Positions 24,754 through 33,908 of a DNA stretch of 64,000 nt are shown here, piece after piece. The position numbers and the translations under genes are program-made. The notes under the pieces are model-generated. The model did not search any database and was not told the origin of the DNA. It saw only the letters and a program-made list of their open reading frames with translations. The number at the start of each line of letters is the position of its first letter. Position 1 is the first letter of the stretch. The DNA comes from an uncultured Hyphomicrobiaceae bacterium (GTDB lineage: Bacteria; Pseudomonadota; Alphaproteobacteria; Rhizobiales; CALHAX01): contig CALHAX010000008.1 of assembly GCA_937931785.1 (NCBI GenBank), positions 29,906-93,905 on the forward strand, given 5' to 3'.

Positions 24754-25659
24754 ATGAACATCGCAATGCTGTGCCGGAACAAAAGCCTTTATTCGCACCG
24801 CAGGCTTGAGGAAGCCGCAGTTGCACGTGGGCATACGTTCGACATGATCAATACGCTGGAAGTGGTAATTAATATCGCATCCCGCAAACCCACATTGTAT
24901 CTTGGTGAATCCCAGCTCACGGGCTATGACGCTGTCATCCCGCGCATTGGGGCGTCGGTCACGTTCTACGGTCTTGCGGTGCTGCGCCAGTTCGAAATGA
25001 TGGGCGTATTCCCGCTGAACGAGTCCGTTGCCATCGGGCGTTCGCGTGACAAGTTGCGGTCGATGCAACTCCTGTCACGCAAAGGAATCGGTCTGCCCGA
25101 CACGGCATTCGCACACGATCCGAAGCAGGCGGAAAAAGTCCTGCAACTCGTCGGCGGAGCACCGGCAATCATTAAACTCCTTGAGGGAACGCAGGGCATA
25201 GGCGTTGTGCTCGGTGAAACCGAACAGTCGGCCAAGTCCGTCATCGAGGCATTTCGCGGCGTGAAAGTGAATATCCTGGTTCAGCAGTTCATAAAGGAAG
25301 CCGGCGGCTCCGACCTGCGGTGCTTCGTGATTGGCGATAAGGTCATCGCATCCATGCAACGCAAGGGCGCGGAGGGCGAATTTCGCTCCAATCTGCACCG
25401 TGGTGGCACGGCGACCATGGTCAAGACCACGAAAGAGGAGCGCGACACGGCACGCGCTGCAGCAAAGGCGATGGGCTTGAATGTTTGCGGGGTCGATCTT
25501 CTGCGGTCCGACAACGGGCCAGTCGTTATGGAAGTGAACTCTTCCCCAGGTCTTGAGGGAATCGAAAAAGCGACCGGCAAAGACATCGCCGGCATGATCA
25601 TCGAGTTCATCGAAAAGAACGCGCGCGAGGGTCGTACGCGAACGAGGGGGCAGGGGTAG
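24754..25659 (+). CDS. rimK: RimK family alpha-L-glutamate ligase
   Basis: A 301-residue ATP-grasp ligase that adds glutamate to a peptide or protein C-terminus. Seen are [60 protein letters not shown], the ATP-binding [17 protein letters not shown], and the metal-binding end [25 protein letters not shown] lies about nine bases before the ATG at 24754. In Enterobacteria the target is ribosomal protein S6; related ligases build polyglutamate or modify cofactors. It lies between a RimB-like protease and an AstE-like deacylase, five bases from the latter, so one operon is likely. Confidence 0.88.
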   Translation: MNIAMLCRNKSLYSHRRLEEAAVARGHTFDMINTLEVVINIASRKPTLYLGESQLTGYDAVIPRIGASVTFYGLAVLRQFEMMGVFPLNESVAIGRSRDKLRSMQLLSRKGIGLPDTAFAHDPKQAEKVLQLVGGAPAIIKLLEGTQGIGVVLGETEQSAKSVIEAFRGVKVNILVQQFIKEAGGSDLRCFVIGDKVIASMQRKGAEGEFRSNLHRGGTATMVKTTKEERDTARAAAKAMGLNVCGVDLLRSDNGPVVMEVNSSPGLEGIEKATGKDIAGMIIEFIEKNAREGRTRTRGQG

Positions 25660-25663
25660 CGTC

Positions 25664-26716
25664 ATGGAGGAAGGCAAGCCACAATCACCACTGGTGATCG
25701 CAGGGCAAACCGTTGAATCAGGCAAGCAGAAACTGATCGACATCCCCGTCGCACACTTGTCGAACCACATTCCGGTCACGCTGCCTGTGCATGTCGTGCA
25801 CGGAAAAGAGCCGGGTCCTACGGCGTTTGTCTGCGCCGCCCTGCATGGCGATGAACTGACGGGTGTCGAAGCGATCCGTCGCATTATGCGAATGCCGGAG
25901 TTGAACGATCTGAAGGGCACACTGCTCTGTGTCCCAGTCGTGAATGGTTATGGTTTCATCGTCCATTCCCGTTACCTGCCGGACCGGCGTGACCTCAATC
26001 GACTGTTCCCGGGAACACCGCGTGGTTCGCTCGGTGCGCAACTCGCACATATTTTCATGAATGAAATTGTCGATCGGTCTGATTTCGGCATTGATTTGCA
26101 CACCGCCGCCGTCCACCGGCACAATCTACCACAAATTCGCTCAACCTTCGTCACGGCGCGGTCTCGTGCGCTGGCAAAAGCGTTTGGCGCACCTGTACTG
26201 CTGTCGTCGCCGGAGCGACCAGGGTCACTGCGACAGGCCGCATCCGAGCGTGGCATAGATGTGCTGGTTTACGAAGGTGGCGAAGGTCTGCGTCTGGACG
26301 AACTTTCGATCCGCTCCGCCGTTCGCGGTGTCTTGCGCGTGCTGGCATCCAACGACATGATTGCACTGCCGGATGACGACGGGAGCGATGTTACGCCTGT
26401 CTTCGCCCGCTCAAGCAAATGGATACGAGCACCCGAAGGTGGTGTGGTGCGCACGTTCAAGACATCGGGAGACAGCGTCGTGGCTGGTGAGGTCATGGCG
26501 ATGATCGATAGTCCCTACGGTGACAGTGAAATGGAAATTCCTGCCGAGTTTGACGGTATCATTATCGGTCGAACCAACATGCCCGTTGTCAACCTCGGTG
26601 ATGCCCTCTTTCACGTCGCCCGAGTACGCACGCTTGAGGATGCCGAGATCGCAGTGGAAGACCACGCGCGCGAACTCGAAAGCGACCCGGTCTTCGATGA
26701 AGACGAAATCATATGA
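25664..26716 (+). CDS. succinylglutamate desuccinylase/aspartoacylase family protein
   Basis: A 350-residue zinc hydrolase of the AstE/AspA (M14-like) family, which cleaves N-acyl groups from amino acids or peptides. The zinc ligands are seen in AALHGDELTGVEAI (His and Glu near residue 61) and in FGIDLHTAAVHRH (near 146). NRLFPGTPRGSLGAQLAH is the substrate-binding region. The C-terminal third (APEGGVVRTFKTSGDSVVAG, then IDSPYGDSEMEIPAEFDGII) is the beta-domain of the family. It follows rimK after four bases. It may remove an acyl or glutamyl group made by RimK; this is inference from the pairing. Confidence 0.82.
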   Translation: MEEGKPQSPLVIAGQTVESGKQKLIDIPVAHLSNHIPVTLPVHVVHGKEPGPTAFVCAALHGDELTGVEAIRRIMRMPELNDLKGTLLCVPVVNGYGFIVHSRYLPDRRDLNRLFPGTPRGSLGAQLAHIFMNEIVDRSDFGIDLHTAAVHRHNLPQIRSTFVTARSRALAKAFGAPVLLSSPERPGSLRQAASERGIDVLVYEGGEGLRLDELSIRSAVRGVLRVLASNDMIALPDDDGSDVTPVFARSSKWIRAPEGGVVRTFKTSGDSVVAGEVMAMIDSPYGDSEMEIPAEFDGIIIGRTNMPVVNLGDALFHVARVRTLEDAEIAVEDHARELESDPVFDEDEII

Positions 26717-26778
26717 CCGGATCGCCGCGGAGGGCGGCTTGTTCGCTCCTACTTTGTGCGCGTATCGTTCGAGAGCGG

Positions 26779-29700
26779 TCACTGTACGCGCCAGCCACGT
26801 GCATCTCCTCCCGGTGCGGCGAATGTGATGCCGTCATCACCCCGCGTCACGATAGAACAGATACGCCGACCATCGGCCAGGTAGGAGAGGCGGAAGCAGA
26901 TCTGATCGTCGGTCACGCTCCATCGCCCGTTATCGATCCCCGTGGAGCCAAACGTTTCATCCAGCATGACCTCGGCTTGCAACGCTCCATTGGCGTTGAG
27001 GCGAAGCGTGAATCGCTGGCCGCCAAAATCCCGCCCGCCGCGAATGGTCTTGCCGGATAACGCGGTGCGGAGATCTTCGATCGGCACTTCTGGGACACTC
27101 GCTGCATCAGATTTTGTCCCTGCATCAGGTTCCAAAGATGGCGTAGTCGTCTCGGCGGGAACAACGGTTTCTGACGCTCCAGTGCTCTCCGTTCCTGCTC
27201 CAATCTTGACCTTCGGAGGGACAGGTTCCGTTATTTTCTTCGCTGTCGTGGCGCTGTCAGGTGTTGGCGATGTCAAACTTTCGGATGTCGGTTGCGTTGC
27301 ACTTTCTGTTTCCGCACCTGCAATTCTTTTAACCGTCTTCGGGGCATCCGGCTCAACCGTTCCGGTTGCGTCCGTTTTGGCGGCCGTGTCTGATGTCACA
27401 GATGCACCGGCTTCATCCTTGTCAGCCTGACCAAATCGCGATGTTGCATCGATGCTTTTGCGTTTCGGCTGCATCGCATCGTCAAGCGCATGCATCATGC
27501 TGTCGATTTTCATCTTGTCAGGCTCGGCCCCAACCAACCAGGCAGCCGAGAGCGCAAGGGCGACCCCGATCAGGATGCCCGCCGCCCACGCCAAGGGACT
27601 CGCCGAACCTGCTTGTCCAATGGTCTCCGAAGTCGCGACAGCAGGTATTTCAGCTTCGCTTGCATGCGCGTCGTCCGCATCGGGCTCCGCTGACAAGGCA
27701 TCCCAGTTTCCGCGCCTCAACTCAGGCAACAGCGTCGCAATGTTCTTCTCTTCCAGGATGGCGTCTGCAATCCCTTTCGCCGTTCCGGGCGGCCCAGCGA
27801 CGAAGGCGCCCACAATCCGTCCGTTCTCGATCACAAGCTTGCGGCGCAACGTGTCAGGTTCGTTCGGATCGACGATTTCCTCCTGCCCGAGCTTTTTCAG
27901 ATGCGGTTCGCCGTAAGCCACCACATCGATGTTATCCATCTTGAGCTTCATGACGGTGTGCGGCACGGAACTGCCTTCACGACGCTTGAGAATATCGTCC
28001 GTTGCGAGTTGGGCGTGCTGCGCCCCGAGCGTCCAGAGGCCGGATGGTCCGCTGCCGAATTCCGCAGCATCACCGATGGCATAGATATGCGGATCGCTGG
28101 TCTTCATCGCATTGTCGACAACAATCCCACGTCGTGTTTCGAGTCCGGAGGCGACGGCAAGTTCCGTCTCGCCGCTGACACCGATGCAGAACAGGCATAT
28201 TTGCGCATCGATCACGCGCCCATCTTTCAGGACAGCACGTTCCATGCGTTCGCCCCCCTCAATGCCTGCAATTTCCGAGTTCAGAACGATATTCATCCCA
28301 AGATCGCGAAGATGGTTGGCGAGAACGAAGCTCGATTTTTCATCCAGATTGAGGTCCATCAGCCGATCGGCACGTTGTACCAGGCTGACGTCCAGCCCCA
28401 GTTGTCGCAGCGCGTCCGCAGCTTCAATGCCCAGCACACCGCCACCTACGACAACCGCGTGACGACAGCGATTGCGTTGCGCAAACGCGCGGATCTCCAG
28501 CGCATCATGGGCCTCACGCAGAACGAATGAACCGGGCATGTTCGCCCCCGGAATCGGCAATACGATGGGTTTGCCACCGGTCGCAAGCAGCAACTTGTCG
28601 TAACTCAGTGTCTCGCCGGTTCCGAGTGCGATATATTTGTTTTCCCGGTCGATGTCGGTGACGAACGTGTTGAGCCAGACGTTGATCTTGTTCTTTTTTG
28701 CCCAGTCGTTCGGCAGCAGATCGAGTCCATCCAGCGCCGTGCGCCCGTAGATCGCCCGGCCGATTGCCATGCGGTTATAGAAATGATGGTTCTCACGACT
28801 GACGACATCGATTTCGAGTGACGGGCTGGCCTGCCGCAATCGATCAGCCGCCGTCACACCTGCCACTCCGTTGCCGACAATGACAACGCGATTCACACCC
28901 GCCATTTCAGCGAGATCTTCCGCAGGTGTTGCTGGTGTTACGGTGGCTGCAGCCGCGAGATCGGCTTCCAGATTGATCGTCACCGGTCCTTTTCGCGCTT
29001 TGCACACACAGGCCATGCGCGCCTTGCCTTCAAGGCCGAGGCGGCGCAGCGTTTCCAGTTCGGTCTTGGACGGTGGTGACAGGTTTTCCGCTCCGTCCTC
29101 AATGAACACTGGGTCAGCGCCGCACATTCCGTTGCGGCAACCGAAGTCGATCTGCACACCGGCGTCTTCCATCAGCTCGAGAACGGTCTTGCCGGGGACA
29201 AGCGAAATAGTCTTGCCTTTCGAGCGCTCAATGAGCACGGCCCGACCGCTGTTCGCAGCCTGTTCTGCGCCGACATCGGCCATGCCACCGTCACGCATCG
29301 CAGCAACCTGAGCCTCATAGGCTTGCTCCAGTCGAAGTCCGGCGTAGAGGTTGCGTGCGGCCACTACCACAACCACAGCTTGCAGCAGATAGGCGAGAAT
29401 GTCTGGCAGGCGCATGTCGAACACATCCCGCAGGCCCCCAACAATCACGGGGGCGGCAAACCAGTAGTAGAGAAAGAGCGCTGTAACGCCGTAGATCGCG
29501 GCGACTTTGTAGATGCTTTTTTTCAGGATCGACGTCAGGATGAAAAAACTCCCAGCCGATGCGATCAACCAGAGCGCGGTCTCCTGGAAATACGCCATGT
29601 AGCCGATCACAGACGGCGAACGACCAAGCCAGAATGACAGGATCAGCCCTGGGAGCACGCCGATAAACATCTGCCGATGGCCAGCGTACCACGTGTCCTT

Positions 29701-30324
29701 GTCGGACAGGTCCGCAAAGAACGCAGATCGTGGAGAAAAATCATAGCAGTTCTTCTGGCAGCCGACACATCCGGTTTCGCAATAACCGTTCTTCACCAAC
29801 ATCGCCGGGGCGTGTCCGTAGACTTTTTGTAATGGTCCGAGTGGGCAGAACGTTCCGCACCACCCGCTGCGTCCCTTGAAAATCAATCCACCGACAAACG
29901 CGGCACCAAGTGCTGCGGCCGCCAGGAACAAGAGTGAGAGCGGCGACTCGTACAAGGTCACATGCTTCAGCGCGACGAAGATCACGAACGCAACCATGGC
30001 AAAAAGATATGAGGATTCTTTAAGCCACATAGGTAACGTGCGTTCGGCCGAAAATCCCATACGTACCGGCAACTGGTTGAAGAACGCCATCGGACAAACC
30101 TGTCGCCAGATGCCGGGCACCAGCGCGAAAATCAGTGGCAATGAGGGAATGAAGATTCGCCAGAACAGCGTAATGCCAAGCTCTGGATCAAAGATGAGCG
30201 TGGCGAGAACGGCAAACGTAACGGCCAGAGTCACAATGCGTGCGATCACCCAGACCCACGATGGGACCCTTGTTGGCATATCGGTATAGGGGCGGAACAC
30301 ACCGGTTGCTACAGGTTCGCTCAT
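26779..30324 (-). CDS. giant membrane redox fusion: polyferredoxin-like, 2Fe-2S, FAD/NAD oxidoreductase, exported C-terminal domain
   Basis: 1181 residues in one frame. Residues 1-335: about eight membrane helices with NapH/NosR-like clusters WCGTFCPLG (156-162) and CETGCVGCQKNC (182-193). Residues about 360-455: a ferredoxin-like domain with FGCRNGMCGADP (395-405) and MACVCKA (438-443). Residues about 478-870: a NirB-like FAD/NAD(P) oxidoreductase with VIVGNGVAGVTAADRLR, VVVGGGVLGIEAADALR and IYAIGDAAEF. Residues about 909-931: a further membrane helix. Residues about 935-1080: a Thr/Ser/Pro/Ala-rich linker. Residues about 1082-1181: a small beta domain with GRWSVTDDQICFRLSYLADG. The ATG at 30324 is preferred; the frame extends to 30411. 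It should move electrons between NAD(P)H and the membrane; donor, acceptor and the role of the outer domain are unknown. Confidence 0.75.
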   Translation of the reverse strand: MSEPVATGVFRPYTDMPTRVPSWVWVIARIVTLAVTFAVLATLIFDPELGITLFWRIFIPSLPLIFALVPGIWRQVCPMAFFNQLPVRMGFSAERTLPMWLKESSYLFAMVAFVIFVALKHVTLYESPLSLLFLAAAALGAAFVGGLIFKGRSGWCGTFCPLGPLQKVYGHAPAMLVKNGYCETGCVGCQKNCYDFSPRSAFFADLSDKDTWYAGHRQMFIGVLPGLILSFWLGRSPSVIGYMAYFQETALWLIASAGSFFILTSILKKSIYKVAAIYGVTALFLYYWFAAPVIVGGLRDVFDMRLPDILAYLLQAVVVVVAARNLYAGLRLEQAYEAQVAAMRDGGMADVGAEQAANSGRAVLIERSKGKTISLVPGKTVLELMEDAGVQIDFGCRNGMCGADPVFIEDGAENLSPPSKTELETLRRLGLEGKARMACVCKARKGPVTINLEADLAAAATVTPATPAEDLAEMAGVNRVVIVGNGVAGVTAADRLRQASPSLEIDVVSRENHHFYNRMAIGRAIYGRTALDGLDLLPNDWAKKNKINVWLNTFVTDIDRENKYIALGTGETLSYDKLLLATGGKPIVLPIPGANMPGSFVLREAHDALEIRAFAQRNRCRHAVVVGGGVLGIEAADALRQLGLDVSLVQRADRLMDLNLDEKSSFVLANHLRDLGMNIVLNSEIAGIEGGERMERAVLKDGRVIDAQICLFCIGVSGETELAVASGLETRRGIVVDNAMKTSDPHIYAIGDAAEFGSGPSGLWTLGAQHAQLATDDILKRREGSSVPHTVMKLKMDNIDVVAYGEPHLKKLGQEEIVDPNEPDTLRRKLVIENGRIVGAFVAGPPGTAKGIADAILEEKNIATLLPELRRGNWDALSAEPDADDAHASEAEIPAVATSETIGQAGSASPLAWAAGILIGVALALSAAWLVGAEPDKMKIDSMMHALDDAMQPKRKSIDATSRFGQADKDEAGASVTSDTAAKTDATGTVEPDAPKTVKRIAGAETESATQPTSESLTSPTPDSATTAKKITEPVPPKVKIGAGTESTGASETVVPAETTTPSLEPDAGTKSDAASVPEVPIEDLRTALSGKTIRGGRDFGGQRFTLRLNANGALQAEVMLDETFGSTGIDNGRWSVTDDQICFRLSYLADGRRICSIVTRGDDGITFAAPGGDARGWRVQ

Positions 30325-30486
30325 GGGGCGGTCTCTGGCTCGTATATATTTTGCAGGAACTGTTAGCACGTTTTGAAACAGACAGTGCAGCACGCAGAGA
30401 CAAGTCCACATCCTGGCACCATGATCAGGGACAACCCGTTTCGGTTCGTGACAAGAGTCGCGGCCCCCTCACGAAAACGCAGCTCT

Positions 30487-31644
30487 CTATTGTCGCAACG
30501 CCCTGCGACGGCGGTCACGAGCGATGCTACGCACCGTTCGGCCAGGTCTTGTGACCGCACTGGAGGACGCAGACCCCTTGCGGACGTAGCTTTCGCCACC
30601 CTGGCGAATGCCAGCCGTGCGCACGCCGCGCCGTGCCAGTTTTTTGCGTTGATTCGCGACCCAGCGTTTGCAGCTCGGGAGCCGCAGGTTACATTTGACA
30701 ATAATTTTGGGTGCCACTGGTTTCCGCTTCGCGATCGATTTGCGGGATTGGGAAGATGCCGTCCTGCTTTTCGCCTTCGTTTTGATTTTGGAACTGGTCG
30801 GAACCTGCCACGTCGGCACGCACTTTTCTGGTGGATTGGCCGTGTCACCTGGCGTGACATAACGCGTGCCGCAGACACGAACGCCCGGGAGTGTCTGCGT
30901 TTCCATGAATGATGCATAAATCGGTTTCAACATCGACCAGAAATCGAAGGATTTGTGCGTTCTCTTTGCCGTAAGTTTTTCGTCTGTCAGGTGGAACGGA
31001 AAGATGTGCGTTGAGACGCGCTTCTGCCCTCCTTCGAAAGACGCATCGAGAATACGATAAATTTCCTCGATACCACGGTCGGTCATGGCGTAACAGCCGA
31101 CTGATCCGCAGCCGCCATGAATTTGTAGATATGAACCCGTTCGACCATTCTGCGTATCGTAAGCATTCGGGAAATCAAGATTGACGGCGCGATGGTTTTT
31201 CGTGCGCGAGAGCAACTGCTTGCGAGTGACGGAATAAACCCCTTCCGGTGATTGTTCGTCACCTTCCTGCAGTTTTGGTCCAAGCTTTCCCGACCATTTG
31301 CAAATCTTGAAATCCTTGAACTTCTCGTATTTAGCTCCCTTCTTGAGCCACATCTCGACAACGTTCTCTTCCTTGTAGATACGCATATGTGCAGCGCTGC
31401 CCCAGGAAAACCCGCCATTCGCCATGTCCTTGCGAAGAATGCCCTCGATCCAACCAACCTTTGATGCGGGGGGCTTGGTCTGTATCGTCTGCAGTATGCT
31501 GGGTGTTGGTGTGGTTGTCGCAGCCGACTGGGCCAGCAACACAGTCGGCGTCGTCAATAACACGATGGCCGCAGCGGAGCCCGTGCGGAGCCAGTTGGAG
31601 GCGTTAGTGCGTCGCAGATCAAAAAGCATCGCTGTCAAATTCAT
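30487..31644 (-). CDS. L,D-transpeptidase (YkuD family), basic C-terminal tail
   Basis: A 385-residue cell-wall enzyme with an N-terminal signal (GSAAAIVLLTTPTVLLAQS) and a YkuD catalytic domain. RIYKEENVVEMWLKKGAKYE, CKWSGKLGPKLQEGDEQSPE and the active-site segment IHGGCGSVGCYAMTDRG carry the conserved His and catalytic Cys. Such enzymes make 3-3 peptidoglycan cross-links or attach proteins to the wall. The last 120 residues are Lys/Arg/Ser-rich and could bind anionic wall polymers. A paralogue lies at 38086-38970 on the other strand. No clear ribosome binding site is seen; an ATG at 31629 is also in frame. Confidence 0.85.
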   Translation of the reverse strand: MNLTAMLFDLRRTNASNWLRTGSAAAIVLLTTPTVLLAQSAATTTPTPSILQTIQTKPPASKVGWIEGILRKDMANGGFSWGSAAHMRIYKEENVVEMWLKKGAKYEKFKDFKICKWSGKLGPKLQEGDEQSPEGVYSVTRKQLLSRTKNHRAVNLDFPNAYDTQNGRTGSYLQIHGGCGSVGCYAMTDRGIEEIYRILDASFEGGQKRVSTHIFPFHLTDEKLTAKRTHKSFDFWSMLKPIYASFMETQTLPGVRVCGTRYVTPGDTANPPEKCVPTWQVPTSSKIKTKAKSRTASSQSRKSIAKRKPVAPKIIVKCNLRLPSCKRWVANQRKKLARRGVRTAGIRQGGESYVRKGSASSSAVTRPGRTVRSIARDRRRRALRQ

Positions 31645-31762
31645 GAAACTGAAACAAAAGACTGTGTCTGTCAGGAGGAAAATAGCGTTGAATGCGCACG
31701 AAATGCAACAGAGCTGGCGTTAACGCTGCTGTGAAAGCAGGAGGCGCGCCCTTGGGCAGTCT

Positions 31763-32908
31763 TCAGCGCGCAAGCTCACTCTCGATAAAGTTACGCAAAT
31801 CATCACTCTCGACGTCGCTCGACACGAAGGCTGAGCCAATATCCCGAACAAGAATGAACTTCAGTTGCCCACGCTCGACCTTCTTGTCCTGCGCCATCAA
31901 TGTCATGAGGTCGTCAATTGCAGGAGAATCCCCGCCTTTCGTGTTGCTTGGAATGTCTACCACACGCGTGGGCAGCGCCGCCCGCTTGAAATGTGCTTCA
32001 ACAACATCGGCCAATCCGGGCTCGCAAAGCCCTGTACGTTCCGAGTAGCGGAACGCCATCACCATACCGATGGAAATCGCTTCTCCGTGCAGCAGGCGAT
32101 CGGAATAACCAGCCCACGCCTCAAGAGCATGACCGAAGGTATGCCCGAGATTGAGCAATGCGCGTTGCCCGTGCTCGCGCTCGTCCGCGGCAACCACCGA
32201 TGCTTTAGCCAGGCAACTCGTCTCGACAGCGTGCAACACGGAGGGCTCATTTCGCGCCAGGACCGTGTCAATATTCGCATCAAGCCAGTTGAAGAACGGT
32301 CGGTCTCCCAGCAACCCGTATTTCACCACTTCCGCATATCCGGCACGAAGCTGGCGATCCGGAAGCGTTTGGAGGGCATCCGTGTCGGCCAGAACAAGCA
32401 CAGGTTGGTGAAACGCGCCGATCAGGTTCTTGCCGCGAACCGTGTTGATTCCCGTTTTGCCTCCCACCGACGAGTCAACCTGAGCCAGAAGAGAGGTCGG
32501 AATCTGAACCATCCGCACGCCGCGCCGTAGGATGCTGGCAGCAAAACCCGCAAGATCACCCACGACACCGCCACCGAGCGCAATAACAACATCGCCGCGT
32601 TCGACACCGATCGCAAGAAGCCTGTCGCAGACGTGCTCAAGCTGATCGAAACATTTCGTCGCTTCCCCGGCGGGCAAAACGATCGTGCCAGCAAGCTGTG
32701 CCGTACCGGCAAACGCAGCCTCCAGTCTTGGAAGTTGAGCCGCAGCGACGTTCTCGTCGGTAATAACCGCGCAACGCGCATCCCCGCACACGTCTGAAAT
32801 CAGTCGCGCAGCACGATCGATCAACCCTGGACCGATATGGATATCGTAAGCCCGGTCATCGAGACCGACACGGACGATACACGTCGACTGAGTCTCTGTC
32901 TTGCTCAT
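31763..32908 (-). CDS. aroB: 3-dehydroquinate synthase
   Basis: A 381-residue enzyme of the shikimate pathway converting DAHP to 3-dehydroquinate with NAD and zinc. Conserved blocks include VITDENVAAAQLPRLEAAF, VIALGGGVVGDLAGFAASIL, RGVRMVQIPTSLLAQVDSSV, GGKTGINTVRGKNLIGAFHQ and the zinc-binding LNLGHTFGHALEAWAGYS. The length is usual. It starts 30 bases after the shikimate kinase stop, giving the common aroK-aroB order. Confidence 0.96.
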   Translation of the reverse strand: MSKTETQSTCIVRVGLDDRAYDIHIGPGLIDRAARLISDVCGDARCAVITDENVAAAQLPRLEAAFAGTAQLAGTIVLPAGEATKCFDQLEHVCDRLLAIGVERGDVVIALGGGVVGDLAGFAASILRRGVRMVQIPTSLLAQVDSSVGGKTGINTVRGKNLIGAFHQPVLVLADTDALQTLPDRQLRAGYAEVVKYGLLGDRPFFNWLDANIDTVLARNEPSVLHAVETSCLAKASVVAADEREHGQRALLNLGHTFGHALEAWAGYSDRLLHGEAISIGMVMAFRYSERTGLCEPGLADVVEAHFKRAALPTRVVDIPSNTKGGDSPAIDDLMTLMAQDKKVERGQLKFILVRDIGSAFVSSDVESDDLRNFIESELAR

Positions 32909-32938
32909 TGGTTCGTGTTCATGAGGCGATCATTCCGC

Positions 32939-33526
32939 TCAGAACCGGTTGTCGAGTTCAACAAGGATTTCGGAAACTGTGATCTCGTGCCGGACGTCGC
33001 GGCTATGAACGGAAATATCCGCCAGTGCGTAGATCGGATTACGCTCTTCAAGCAGGGCCGTGAGAACTTCTCTTGGGTCCTTGTCTTTTAGCAATGGCCG
33101 GTTGTTCCGGCGCTGCACGCGCCGAACGAGAAGCTCGATATCGGCATTCAACCAGATGGAGACACCCTTCTCAGCAATCAGCTTGCGGGTGCCTTCGTGT
33201 ATGAACGCGCCCCCACCCGTTGCCAGCACTTGTGGTCCGTCCTTCAGGAGGCGCTCGATCACACGGGCTTCGCCACTACGAAAAGCGGGCTCGCCATGTT
33301 CCTCGAAAATTTCCGTAATCGTCAGTCCTGCTGCATGCTCGATTTCCGTATCGGCATCGCAGAATGGCAGCGACAGTTGTTGCGCCAGTCGTCGGCCAAT
33401 AGAGGATTTTCCGGCACCCATCGGACCAACGAGAACGATAGACCGGCTGCCGATACCGGACTTGATCGCCTTGATATCAGGGGCGGTGTGTTGTGGAGGC
33501 GCGCTGAAATTGGCCTGCGAAGCCAT
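32939..33526 (-). CDS. aroK: shikimate kinase
   Basis: A 195-residue kinase that phosphorylates shikimate with ATP. The Walker A loop VLVGPMGAGKSSIGRRLAQQ is near residues 30-49, then the substrate-binding DADTEIEHAAG, ATGGGAFIHEGTRKLIAEKG and the lid around RRNNRPLLKDKDP. The frame is open to 33739, but the ATG at 33526 has AAGGG five bases upstream and gives the normal length with a short N-terminal extension. It leads the aroK-aroB operon and is divergent from the small membrane protein at 33761. Confidence 0.94.
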   Translation of the reverse strand: MASQANFSAPPQHTAPDIKAIKSGIGSRSIVLVGPMGAGKSSIGRRLAQQLSLPFCDADTEIEHAAGLTITEIFEEHGEPAFRSGEARVIERLLKDGPQVLATGGGAFIHEGTRKLIAEKGVSIWLNADIELLVRRVQRRNNRPLLKDKDPREVLTALLEERNPIYALADISVHSRDVRHEITVSEILVELDNRF

Positions 33527-33760
33527 GATGACCCTTTTCTCAAGTTTTTTGTGTCCGAAGCGGCGCAAGCTTTCATAAAGTCCAGGCGCTGACAACGATT
33601 TTTGCCAAACTGTCGTTGAAGTGTAGGACAAACTTGAAGGCGCGTTTCGCAAACGTGATGCCTGACGCCGCCTTTCAACGCTGAAAATCAGGTATTTGCA
33701 GGGGAATCGGGTCATAAAGACGCCAACATCAACCGCCAACGATCAGGTTGGAATGCCAAA

Positions 33761-33907
33761 ATGCCAAGCTTGATACGTTTTTTGGTCGTGATCGGCATCC
33801 TGGCGGGGATTGTCTGCGGAGGACTCTATGTCCTGGCGGTGTATTTCGAGCCGGCGCAGACGGAAACAGTGGAAACCGTAGGCGGTGGTGTCCGGATCCA
33901 GAATTGA
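33761..33907 (+). CDS. 48-residue single-pass membrane protein
   Basis: The ATG at 33761 opens a 48-residue frame: MPSLIRFLVVIGILAGIVCG then GLYVLAVYFEPAQTETVETV and a short tail ending RIQN. One membrane helix is clear (about 5-28). Very similar short proteins (basic start, one helix, then VEP or FEP) stand upstream of xerD and divergent from aroK in other Rhizobiales, which supports reality. The stop lies two bases before the next ATG, so translation is probably coupled. No ribosome binding site is obvious. Function unknown. Confidence 0.7.
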   Translation: MPSLIRFLVVIGILAGIVCGGLYVLAVYFEPAQTETVETVGGGVRIQN

Positions 33908-33908
33908 T

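Noticed and set aside
31660..31722. Possible short leader ORF after AGGAGG on the plus strand
   Set aside because: Only 11 codons from a TTG, between two minus-strand genes and with no promoter or terminator evidence.
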